64,000 bases of DNA from Lodderomyces elongisporus (lineage: Eukaryota; Ascomycota; Pichiomycetes; Serinales; Debaryomycetaceae): assembly GCF_030384665.1 (NCBI RefSeq), contig NC_083676.1, forward strand, positions 434,001 to 498,000, read 5' to 3'. Numbering within the stretch: the stretch's first letter is position 1; the number at the start of each line of letters is the position of its first letter. The notes beneath the pieces were generated by a model, which was not told the origin of the DNA, did not search any database, and was given only the letters and a program-made list of their open reading frames with translations. This document shows positions 20,575-30,182 of this stretch, piece after piece. A program made the position numbers and the translations under genes.

Positions 20575-22422
20575 TCATGCACCACCTCTTGCAAGGCTTT
20601 TGAATGCCTTGACTTTGGCCCACATTCTTCCATCGTAACCAGCTATGTTTAAGTTTCTCACAAAATTCCAAGCTCTTTTGCCATCGGGTATAGGGTAATC
20701 TATGGGAGGAGGAATTGCCGTGGCAACACCCATAAGTCTGAAAAAGGGTTTATCCATAACTATAGATTTAGCGTTACATAGTCCAAGCAAACCTTCTTCG
20801 CCACCAAATTTTCCATAACCCGATTTCTTCACGCCTCCAAATGGTAATTGAGCCACATAATATGTTGCAAAATCGTTGATGGCCACGTTACCACTCTTGA
20901 GCTCATCGGCCAACTTGTTGAGTTGGGTAAAGTCAGATCCAAATATTGAGTTACCCAACCCAAATTTTGAGCCGTTGGCCAATTTGATGGCTTCGTCGAC
21001 GTTGTTGGCCTTAATCATGGTTAGAATAGGGCCAAATACTTCTTCGTGGAAAATCCTCATGCTTTCGTCAACATCTACTAGTAGTGTAGGCTCGAAAAAA
21101 TGACCTTGAGGATAGTTTGGATGCTGATATGGCTTACCACCATGTAATAATTTTGCACCCTTCAAAACAGCGTCTGCAATCAATTCTTCGAGCTGGTCAA
21201 ACCTATTATTGGAAATCATCGCCCCCATATCTACATCATCCAACTGGTCAATGTCAGATCCGATTCTTAACTGTTTAACACGTTCGGAAAGTATTTCCTT
21301 CAATTGCTTGTAAACGTTTGGCAAACAAATTACTCGCTCAATACCAATACAGTTTTGTCCTGCACTTTGAAACGTGCCTCTAAGTACTATTGATGAAATG
21401 GCATTAACATCCTTAATGTCATCCAAAATTATAAACGAATCTTTCCCACCCAACTCAACAACACACGGGGTCAACTCTTTGGCAGCATTTGCCACAACAT
21501 GATGGGCAATGGTTTCAGATCCGATGAATGTGATATGATTCAAACCTGGATGCGAAGAAAAGTAATTGGCATCCTCTGGAAAACAAAAGCATAATTGAAC
21601 CAAGTCCTGATCTATATTTAAAGCTTTCAATGCTGCACGACACATTTCCACAAACCATTGGCTCGACCATACAACATTTTCGGAACATTTAACAACAATG
21701 GCATTTCCTGTGAAAAGAGCAGCAATAATGGGTCCCATCAAATTATGGAATGGATAGTTCCAAGAAACAATCGCTGACACGACGCCCATTGGCTCGTATC
21801 TTACCTCTGCATTTTTCAAAAAGCCCAAGAGAAAGTTGGAAGGTCCTGGTCTCTGGCTTGGCTTCAAAGTTTTCTCACCATGAGCAATTATCCAATTCAA
21901 CTTTTCCAAGGTCACCATAATCTCGCCCATCGACGCATCAAGTTTAGTCTTTCCAGAATCGCGACATGCAATTCGAGCAATGTTTTCCTGGTTTTCTAGA
22001 ATATACCTTGCTAAAGTTTTGAGGAGTTTTCTTCTCAATGTGAAAGAGCTCTTGCTCCAATGCTTTTGTGCCTTGGCTGCTTTGGCAATCATCTCATCCA
22101 TTTGACTACGAGATGTAGTTTCGTAAATGCCTAGATCCTGGCCAGTGGCTGGACAATAACCCCTAATTTTAGTTGGTTCATTCTCAACAATAATACTAGG
22201 TTTGGGGTATAGTCTCTTACCTTTCCAATTGGGTCTTGCTTCGTCGGGAATTGTCACTGTTAATTTAATGGGCGATTCAAGTTTATTATATCCATTGGGT
22301 GACGAGGTAATGTATTTTGAATATATATAATAAAGCGCTGGGATTATAACAAATAGTATAAAAGTAGTTGATATTTGATACTGCCATTGCCAATGATGGA
22401 ACTCCAAGTCAATTGCAATCAT
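20575..22422 (-). CDS. MSC7: Membrane-anchored aldehyde dehydrogenase family protein, Msc7-like
   Basis: The ATG at 22422 gives 615 residues. The frame runs upstream through a T-run that would encode poly-Lys from a non-ATG codon, so it is not used. Residues about 15-35 (QISTTFILFVIIPALYYIYS) form an N-terminal membrane anchor, as in Saccharomyces Msc7. The rest is an aldehyde dehydrogenase fold with SWNYPFHNLMGP (cofactor and catalytic Asn), TFIGSE, ELGGKDSFIIL with the general-base Glu, FQSAGQNCIGIER with the nucleophile Cys, and HEEVFGPIL. All catalytic residues are present, so it is probably an NAD(P)-dependent enzyme, but its natural substrate is unknown. It was named in yeast from a meiotic recombination screen. 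It probably resides in the ER membrane. Confidence 0.85.
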   Translation of the reverse strand: MIAIDLEFHHWQWQYQISTTFILFVIIPALYYIYSKYITSSPNGYNKLESPIKLTVTIPDEARPNWKGKRLYPKPSIIVENEPTKIRGYCPATGQDLGIYETTSRSQMDEMIAKAAKAQKHWSKSSFTLRRKLLKTLARYILENQENIARIACRDSGKTKLDASMGEIMVTLEKLNWIIAHGEKTLKPSQRPGPSNFLLGFLKNAEVRYEPMGVVSAIVSWNYPFHNLMGPIIAALFTGNAIVVKCSENVVWSSQWFVEMCRAALKALNIDQDLVQLCFCFPEDANYFSSHPGLNHITFIGSETIAHHVVANAAKELTPCVVELGGKDSFIILDDIKDVNAISSIVLRGTFQSAGQNCIGIERVICLPNVYKQLKEILSERVKQLRIGSDIDQLDDVDMGAMISNNRFDQLEELIADAVLKGAKLLHGGKPYQHPNYPQGHFFEPTLLVDVDESMRIFHEEVFGPILTMIKANNVDEAIKLANGSKFGLGNSIFGSDFTQLNKLADELKSGNVAINDFATYYVAQLPFGGVKKSGYGKFGGEEGLLGLCNAKSIVMDKPFFRLMGVATAIPPPIDYPIPDGKRAWNFVRNLNIAGYDGRMWAKVKAFKSLARGGA

Positions 22423-22974
22423 TATGCTAGGACCATAATTTGACTTTTTTTTTCTTTTACAACTAAAAGTAAATAAAAAAGATTGGAAAATAAAAGAAAT
22501 TGGAACCACGGAAGTGCTTTTAGTGAAGAAAATGAGTGTTTTTTTTTTTTTTTTTTTTTGAACCGCGACTCGCACGAAACCACCAACAAAACACAAATTA
22601 TCCTTACCCGTTCTTTCACCACCATCAATAACGTAAATTAAAACGAATAGGAATTCAAGATAATAAGTGATAAAAAAAAAAGACGAAAGAAACCAAAAAA
22701 AAGACGAAAGAAACCAAAAAAAAGACGAAAGAAACCAAAAAAAAAGACAAAAGAAACCAAAAATTCATAACAGTAGACGACACATCTTTTTTGGAGATCA
22801 AATTGATGAGCATTTTCTTCTTCCTTTTTCTTTTTTCGTTTTCATTTCTTTTTGTCTCACGAGTGAAAATTGAAATATATACTGCTGGACCTACAGATTA
22901 CAATTATAAAGTAAAACTCTTTGTCTACTCGGCCCTTGTTACCTTAATTATATCTAATTAAATCAAACACCTGC
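22423..22974. repeat. Spacer with a 20-bp minisatellite
   Basis: The divergent-side spacer upstream of the MSC7-like gene carries about four tandem copies of a unit like AAAGACGAAAGAAACCAAAA at about 22678-22765. A long T-run (19 bases or more) lies near 22540-22558. No gene is seen. Confidence 0.75.
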
Positions 22975-25197
22975 TTACTCCTCTAGCTCGTTGTCTCTTT
23001 CATTTACCTGTTCGAGTAATTGCCGCATTATATTCATTTCATCCTCGGTAAGTTGACGGTCATCTCCTCTAGTTCTCTCCTGCACTATTGCACCTAGCAA
23101 ATTCTGATCGACATAGTCTATAAAAGAATCGGTAATTTTCGGCCGCTCTCGATGGCTTTGAGTATCTAAACTCTCGGAGCCATACAATACGTCTTGAGGT
23201 GGTAATACATCGTATTCGTGTAGATCATCCCTGTTCCAAATTTTTTGCGGAAGTTTTCCCATTATTTTGTTTTCACCTGATAGGATAGCAAACCTGACTA
23301 GATTGAAAGGAACATCCTTATTCTTTGCCAGAGCTGATGTGGAGCCTTCTAGTCCAACACGGCCAAAAAAGTTTTTTAAAGTGTTTGTGATGGATCCGTT
23401 CCCACCAGAACTAGAACCAGGACTGGAACCACTACCACTACCACTACCACTACTACTACCACTACTGCCAAAGAACCAACCTGAAGATTTTTGACGATTT
23501 TCTGCCAAATTGGATTCTAAATTGATTGTTAAAAATTCCAAGTCTGATGCCCATAATATTTTGGCCCTAACTAAGTATGTTTCGGCACTGATGAGTGTTT
23601 CTGCATCAACATCAAAATCAGAATCCTTTAAATGCACATTGTTTGAAATACAAATCTCAGTGAGAATTTTGTAGGCGGTGTATGGATGTTCCTTAACGGC
23701 ATTTCGAAGCTCTTCGATTGCCAATTCAGTTTGCTCTAGCTTTAAGTACGCAAGCGCAGTCGAAAAGGCTATACCTGGCGTATACCATCGCGTGTAACAT
23801 GTAACAAGTGGAGACTTTCTAAACTTGATTAAATAATCAAAGTTATCGCTCATTATGGCGTAAAAGTCCATAAAGTATCGTACACCCATAGGATCCTCTG
23901 CCGGTGATAAACTTAACAATAGTTTACAGTACGACATGGCAGTACTAAACAACGATCTTTCTCCCAAAGATACAATGTACCTAAACAAATTGAGATAGAA
24001 TTGTCTGTTTGAAAAAAATTCATATGGAAGTCGAATTAAACCATTTTGGGCCGATGATAACAACTCATGGAACACGCGATGGAAGCTTCTGTCAAAAGTG
24101 AATAAAGACCTTTCAATCAATGCATTTGATGTGGCTTTATTGTCACCTTGTCTAAGAAGAACCATTGCCACCTGGAGCAAAGTCTCATGGTGATATGGAC
24201 TCACTTGCAATAATTGGAAAAGTGATTCGGGATCAGGTGTCAACACCGTTGCCGCATAGAACTTTGTATTTGCAACACGGTTCTTGATATCGTGAACCTT
24301 GTTGAATCTAAAGTACTGTACACCCAATTCCCTCTCCCTCTCCAATTTAGTTTCAAGCTCATCCTCGGAAATTATGTCTTCCTTATATGCGTATATTTGT
24401 CTCACCTCATCATTACTCAAAAGTTCCATCGACACACTTTTCAAATGTGTTGGAAGCCAGTCGTCTCGAATCTTGGACAAGAGCAACTTTCTCGATGTAC
24501 CAGGAATATTCCTTCGATCCTTGCCTCCCCAATTTCTAGTCATCTTGGCCAATTTCTTGTATTGCTCAAGAGCTTCAGGCAATATCGCTAAAGAACTAGT
24601 TGAATTTGCATCTTCTATCAAATCAAACGACAAAGAATTGCCAAATAGATTTCTGTACTCTTGGTCTGGATCCAAATTCCTTACGGAGTTTACCGAGAGT
24701 AATGGAAGTGACTCTTTGAGTTTTTTAGTTGTGAACTTCTTGTAATTTGAATCAAAGAATTGTTGTGGCTCGTTAATGGAATCAAACTCATCTTCAAATG
24801 TAAACAGCTCTGATGCGAAATGAACCGTACCTTTCATGCTATCATTTTGTCTGTCTTTCATACTCAACTCTGCCAAAATAGCATCTAAATCTTCATCATC
24901 ATCTTCATCATCATCGTCTTCTTCAGTATCTTTTCTAGAAGTACCCTCGTTATTCAAACCAGGCGATTGTGATTTAGCCTTTTTCTTAGACTTAGCTTTT
25001 GCTTTTGTTTTTGTCTTTTTCTTTTGTTTCTTGGAATTTTTACTTTGCAATACTGGTTGAATAGAAGAATTAGATTCCGGCTCATTAATTGAATCTATAG
25101 TACTAGACCCTTCTATATCGTTCTCGATTGATTCATCATTTTTGTCATCTTTTCCTTGTTTCTTTTCTTCTTCGTCGTTGTCGTCGTCGTCTTCTTC

Positions 25198-25232
<35 letters not shown>

Positions 25233-25494
25233 TTAAAAAAGCAAAGGCATTAAACCTCGACTTGGATGAATTCGTTTGGTTCTTCTCTTGTTGTTGTTCT
25301 TCTTCTTCTTCTTCTTCTTCATCTTCTTGTTCGGCTTTGTCTTTGTCTTCTTCGTCGGTATCTTCATCAACGCCATCGGCGTTGTTTGTTGCTTTTTTTC
25401 CGTTTTTTGTATGACCTAACCGCTTGTTTTCTAAAGCTCTAAGCTCATCTTCAAGGCTCTTACCTCCTAATTTCTTAAGCGCCCTTGCACTCAT
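22975..25494 (-). CDS. RQC1: Ribosome quality control complex subunit 1 (TCF25 family)
   Basis: Rqc1 acts with Ltn1 and Rqc2 on stalled 60S subunits to ubiquitinate and extract nascent chains. The 839-residue protein starts MSARALKKLGGKSLEDELRA, matching the family's N-terminal SxRALRRL element. Residues about 50-210 are highly charged, with Asp, Glu and Lys runs and an Ala/Lys stretch. The TCF25 domain (about 360-650) contains KFYAATVLTPDPESLFQLL, SPYHHETLLQVAMVL, PYEFFSNRQFYLNLFRYI and SLSPAEDPMGVRYFMDFYA. A Gly/Ser-rich insertion (GSSSGSGSGSG) sits at about residue 688-710, inside the C-terminal part. The coding strand shows in-frame GAT/GAA trinucleotide runs at 25179-25233 and 25295-25325. 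Confidence 0.9.
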
Positions 25495-26083
25495 TTTGTA
25501 GTAATCTAGGGAAAAATTTTGATCTTTGATTTTTGATTTTTGACTTTTGATTTTGACTTTGACTTTGATTTTCCTTCTCTTATGCGTATAGTGTATTTCT
25601 CGTATCTTTTGAATGAGAAAGTCTTTGATACCAAAAAGACAAAATTTGAACAGAACTATTATGTAACATATTATGTAATATTATTGCTACTTGTATAAGC
25701 GGTTGCAAAAAGAAAAAAGAAAGACAAAGACATATACATATACATATATAGAAGGTGTGTGTGTGTGTGTCTCTCTCTCTCTCTCTCTGTATGTGTGACA
25801 ACATTATACGAATGCTTCATTTGTGGCTATATGTATCCTTTGTGTTTTTGGAATATCAAAAATCAAGTAGAAACAACCAAAGTTTATAAGAAGATATAAT
25901 AGAAAAACGTATTCGCAAGAAACGAAATTTACCATATTCATCCTAAGTTTTCCTCTAGCTTTAAAACAAAGCTGAGTTTCTTCTTTTTCTTCTTCTTCTT
26001 CTTTTTCTTCTTCTTCTTCTTTTTCTTCTTCTTTATGATACATCTACAGAAATTTTTTGATGACATAACTAGTTGACTTACAA
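25495..26083. other. Divergent promoter region between RQC1 and the DH-domain gene
   Basis: About 590 bases of shared upstream sequence. It contains CTTTGATTTTTGA repeats next to RQC1 (25520-25572), a GT/CT microsatellite at about 25756-25787, and a TTC/TTTTC tract at about 25979-26032. No gene is seen. Confidence 0.6.
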
Positions 26084-27889
26084 ATGTATACAAAGCAGCA
26101 CCTACAGAGTAGCACCCGTTTAAGCGGGCAGCCCCATACATCAACTGAAACAGAAGATAAAGCTGAATCTGCAGTTTTAGTCTCTTCCAAATCATTGGAC
26201 TTTGTTTTCAAAAATGTGAGATTTAATTACTCAATTTCTCGACATTTAAATGAAAATTCAATGCTATCAAAACCAAAATCTGCTGAGTTCCTTTTTGATG
26301 ATTATGAATCTTCTCCCAGTCCTTCAATAGTGTTTTTTCCACAACCAGGACCAAAGCAACTGGAATTGATATATTTACAGAAAACACTAGATGAAGTGGT
26401 GTATACGGAACGAAGCTATCTTGAGAAACTATACTATTTGAAAAAGATGTACCTTGACAGTGTGTCATCGAATATCAAAATAGAGCTTCCCACTCCCATT
26501 GTAATAATAAGACTCTGTTTAGAGCAAATTATCAATATTCACGAGACTATACTTTATGATCTTGATGATATCATGTCAAACAAAATCACAAATATCAAAA
26601 AGCAGGTAGATAAAGTTTCAGTCTTGCTTGCGCAAATTGGATTACATAATTTTTGGTACTCGTGGTTCTGCATTCAACACGAAACAGTTGGAAAAACCTT
26701 TAATGAGGCAAAAAATATGTCAAACAAGACTAATTTTAAAAACATAAATCGTTCAACGCAAAGTATGGTTCAAGGAGTACGAAATTTGATTGAAGCTGGA
26801 CAAGTCGGTGTTCAAAACAAGGACCTTTCCTTTAGTTCTCTTTGTCGGCAGCCAATTTCGAGAATTCTCAAGTACCCATTGTTTCTCAAGGACCTCTCAA
26901 AGAAATATTCCATTCTAGGTTTTGATAATACTATTCTTGAGAAAAACCTATCAATCATACATCGGAGTCTTGATCAAATAAATGATGCCAAAAAAAATTT
27001 TGATGAATCAATTCAAAATTTGAAGACCAGCCTTGACCAGCTCATTGATTTTGAACACTGTTGGGGGGATAGTGTTATTGACAACAATAGCAACAGCAAC
27101 AACAACGACAAACACAAAGAGAGCAAAAATGATAATCCCTATAGTTGTTCAGAGTATAATGATGTCGAGTTAAACATTGACTTTTTTGGCGACCCGGTCT
27201 TAATTGGATTTTCAGCAGTAATCACAGTTCACAATGGCAAGCCCAAAGTGCATCATTGCCCATTAATCCTCTTTAAAAGTCATTTACTAATTCTCAAGTA
27301 CCGAAATATTATCAAGCGAAACTTCGAGAAACAACTAGGTGAAAAGAATGGAAAGAAATTCAAGGTTGATTTCATAATTCCTTTGGCAAACACTACAGTG
27401 TATTGCGAGTCCAAAAATTTTAACCAGGGATTGCACTTGATTAGTGAAAATACAATCAAATTGGTGTTCCGAGTCCATTATGTCCAGTTTGAAGTTGTGC
27501 TCTGTTATCCAAGTCATTTAGAGTTTAGAATATGGAGAACCCATTTTCGGGTGATGGTAAATGAGGTTAACTGCGGATCCTGTGAGTTTGCAGATGATGC
27601 AAATATTATGGTAAGGTTACATGCGGTTCCACGAGAAGTGGATACATATTGCCAAAGAAATTTAGAGACCTCTAAAGTTTTTCACTACAAACACATTAAA
27701 GTCTCTTTGCATGCAGAATGGTGTCTACACGATAGGGGAGCTGGTGAAACTCAAATCCTGCGCTGTAGTGAGCTAGATAAGGTGCATTACAAATTGGTTT
27801 TGAAAGCACTCGATGTTTTCATAAATGAGAGGTTATTTGCACACTTGGTTTCTGCTGAAACGCACATTTATTTCAACAAGTTTCATTAG
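26084..27889 (+). CDS. DH (RhoGEF)-domain protein, possibly Fus2-like
   Basis: A 601-residue protein from the ATG at 26084. Residues about 98-300 look like a Dbl-homology domain: LDEVVYTERSYLEKLYYLKK is the conserved first helix, and FSSLCRQPISRILKYPLFLK near residues 250-272 matches the QPIQRLxRYxLLL-type motif of DH helices. A PH-like beta region follows at about 360-490 (IGFSAVITVHNGKPKVHHC through FEVVLCYPSHLEFRIWRTHF). DH proteins activate Rho-type GTPases. In yeasts the single-DH proteins include Cdc24, Rom1/2, Tus1, Bud3 and Fus2. The absence of other domains and the short length are nearest to Fus2 (mating cell fusion), but I cannot assign the ortholog. It contains an Asn-rich low-complexity insert (NNSNSNNNDKHKE). 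Confidence 0.6.
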   Translation: MYTKQHLQSSTRLSGQPHTSTETEDKAESAVLVSSKSLDFVFKNVRFNYSISRHLNENSMLSKPKSAEFLFDDYESSPSPSIVFFPQPGPKQLELIYLQKTLDEVVYTERSYLEKLYYLKKMYLDSVSSNIKIELPTPIVIIRLCLEQIINIHETILYDLDDIMSNKITNIKKQVDKVSVLLAQIGLHNFWYSWFCIQHETVGKTFNEAKNMSNKTNFKNINRSTQSMVQGVRNLIEAGQVGVQNKDLSFSSLCRQPISRILKYPLFLKDLSKKYSILGFDNTILEKNLSIIHRSLDQINDAKKNFDESIQNLKTSLDQLIDFEHCWGDSVIDNNSNSNNNDKHKESKNDNPYSCSEYNDVELNIDFFGDPVLIGFSAVITVHNGKPKVHHCPLILFKSHLLILKYRNIIKRNFEKQLGEKNGKKFKVDFIIPLANTTVYCESKNFNQGLHLISENTIKLVFRVHYVQFEVVLCYPSHLEFRIWRTHFRVMVNEVNCGSCEFADDANIMVRLHAVPREVDTYCQRNLETSKVFHYKHIKVSLHAEWCLHDRGAGETQILRCSELDKVHYKLVLKALDVFINERLFAHLVSAETHIYFNKFH

Positions 27890-28154
27890 TTATGATTCAC
27901 GTGCTATATACTAGTGGGTTTTTTATACATCAATTATAATCAACCGTCATTAATAGTATACTCAAGAGTTAAGCATCATTTTTTTTTTGTTCTTTTCGAG
28001 TTTTTTGTTATTTTTTTTTTCGTTTTTTTTTCTATCACATTTCTTCTCTAATTCAAAGATCAGCCTCTTTTGCTTTTGTATTCATTCAACGTTCAATGAA
28101 TAGGGCACTTTCAGACTCTTTGATATTTGTTTTTGATCCATTGCAAGTACTGAC

Positions 28155-28499
28155 TTAGTTACCAGTATCACGTGCTCCAATTGAGTCGTTACGAGAAGCA
28201 TCTTCATCATTGAGATCAGAATTGTGCTTGTCTGATCCTTTGTCCAAAATAATCTTAATCACTTCGTCGACATTCGAAGTCTTAAAATTATTGTTCAAAT
28301 CCTGCTTAGAAGCTTCATCTAGAATTCCATCAGCACCACCTTGTCTATTGATAAACACTTTGAATACTGAGACAATATCAATTAATGGAATTGTTGTGTC
28401 TCCGCTTTTGTATTTCTTGTACAATTCTGGATCGTCAACGAAAATGACAAAGTCATTGTCTGCACCTTTGTAGAAGAATTTATGAGGGTTATTTGTCAT
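28155..28499 (-). CDS. RTC3: Rtc3-like protein, SBDS N-terminal domain fold
   Basis: A 114-residue protein resembling Saccharomyces Rtc3 (YHR087W), a small protein with the fold of the SBDS/Sdo1 N-terminal domain and proposed roles in RNA metabolism. The family pattern is visible: HKFFYKGADNDFVIFVDD at the start, LIDIVSVFKVFINRQGGADG in the middle, and a helix ending VDEVIKIILDKGS, where the FYKG and the G-x-LDEASKQ elements are typical. The C-terminal tail (about residue 92 on) is hydrophilic and poorly conserved. The start ATG at 28499 is followed immediately upstream by an A/T-rich promoter. Confidence 0.85.
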   Translation of the reverse strand: MTNNPHKFFYKGADNDFVIFVDDPELYKKYKSGDTTIPLIDIVSVFKVFINRQGGADGILDEASKQDLNNNFKTSNVDEVIKIILDKGSDKHNSDLNDEDASRNDSIGARDTGN

Positions 28500-30182
28500 T
28501 TTGATTTGTATATGTTTCTAATCTAGGTTGTAATACTAACTGATTTTTTTATTTTAGTTTGATTTTCAGTGATGGGAAGAAGAAGAAGAAGAAGGAGAAT
28601 AAGAAAAAGGAAGAAATAGGCAAGTGGAAAGAATTGATGTGAAAACGAAGCAATTGCTGGATATTTATAGTTATTTTTTCGGGTTGGAAGAATGTAGCAA
28701 TTATGTAGTATTGTACTAGAGAAAAAGGAGGGGGAGAAATACGTTGTTTCGTCGACTCTGACGTAACTGGTAATTAATCATGAACAGCAACTATTCTTAC
28801 AGTCCACTTTCTTGGACATAAATAGCTTGTCACTGTGGCACGCACAATTAAACTACATCAGACACAAAGAGCTCGAGGGGGAGGGGGAGAAAGAAAGGGA
28901 AGAGGAACAGAGGGTATAAGTTCTATTATTCTACTTGTTCTTCTTCTTCTTCTTCTTCTTCTTCTCTCTCACTCTCCCTTTTTGTTTTTCTGTGCACGCC
29001 ACACCATAGTTTCTTTTGTATGTTCAATCAAATGATGTTGTATAGAGAAGTAGAGCGCCAGTCCATTGACGTAACTCAAATCCATTAATGCCTAATAGTA
29101 TTGTGTATGTTGTGTTCAATTCAAGTCTAGTCTCGATGGGTTGAATGTCATTGCCAAACCTAAAGGAAATATAGGTTAAAGTTGCTGCTTCAGGACCAAA
29201 GATTGCTTTCACAAAATCGACCCACTGTGAGTCAGTCGAATCCGCGCGCAGAGAAAGAGAGAGAAAAAGACAAGCTAAGTTACGTCATCTATCCTCACGT
29301 TTATTGAAACACCTATTCTTATATTCATCAACATCAACATCAACATATTCTTCTTGTTTTTTTTTCTTCTTTTTCATTTTCATCTTCTTTTTCATATTTC
29401 CTTAATTTTTGGAAATAAAAATAAATTGCTGCGAAAGAACTATTGGACTTTGTCGTTTTTTTATAGAAAGAAAAAGTTAAGCTAGGCTCAAATGTAAATT
29501 TCCATACCTATACGCAAATACTGTAGCAGTGGCGCAGATTATTTATTGTGAAACTAATTCAAAAGTTTGGTTCTATACTCTATGAAGACTTCCCACTGAA
29601 ACAATTTCAAACAAAAAAAATTGTTTTTATGATGATTTTGCTTCCACTTGGATGGAATAATCATCAATAATGATTAAGTTAGAGTAAAGATATTGAGTGA
29701 CTTTCTTTACCTATTATTCCTTCGTTCAATTCTTCTTCTTTCTCCACCCTCTTTTCGTCTCTTCATTCTTCTGCTATGCTTTCTCGGATGTTTTCTCCGA
29801 TCAGGTAGCGTTTGCAGTGGTGACATGTCGGACCTTATCCTTAATTTCTTAAATGCACGTCATCCAAACCCATGTTTAATATCCGAAATTTCCCTTTGAT
29901 TATATGGACCAATATTTATTCCAAAAAACTTCACCAAAATCATGAAAATAAAAAGGCTTCTTCCAGACATATATTCATCGACACCCAACTTGCTTCATAC
30001 TTTCTCCTACACATATTAAGAATTATATATATAAATAAATATATATATATATAAATATAAAAGTGTACATATACACACACCCACACACAAGTGAGAATCA
30101 GCTCCCTATTGATAAGATATTTACTCCCAAACCATTTCATCTCTCAAAAACGAAATCCTCTCAATCAGCTCCTTCAGCAAAC
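28500..30182. other. Long divergent spacer between RTC3 and the BAR-SH3 gene
   Basis: Nearly 1.7 kb with no ATG-initiated gene that I trust. It contains GAA and TTC microsatellites (28578-28596, about 28938-28963) and an AT-rich block before the BAR-SH3 gene. It also contains an ATG-less open frame on the minus strand (about 29270-29024) that is discussed in the findings. Confidence 0.5.

Noticed and set aside
22423..22596. Upstream extension of the MSC7-like protein with a poly-Lys stretch
   Set aside because: It begins at a non-ATG codon and reads through a long T-run. The ATG at 22422 directly precedes the membrane anchor expected in Msc7.
28534..28557. TACTAAC followed by TTTTAG on the plus strand opposite the RTC3 5' end
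   Set aside because: There is no donor site at a suitable distance and no coding exon follows; it is expected by chance in A/T-rich DNA.
29035..29343. Possible solo LTR (TGTTG...CAACA ends about 300 bp apart)
   Set aside because: No target-site duplication flanks it, and the CAACA end is part of an ATCAAC repeat.
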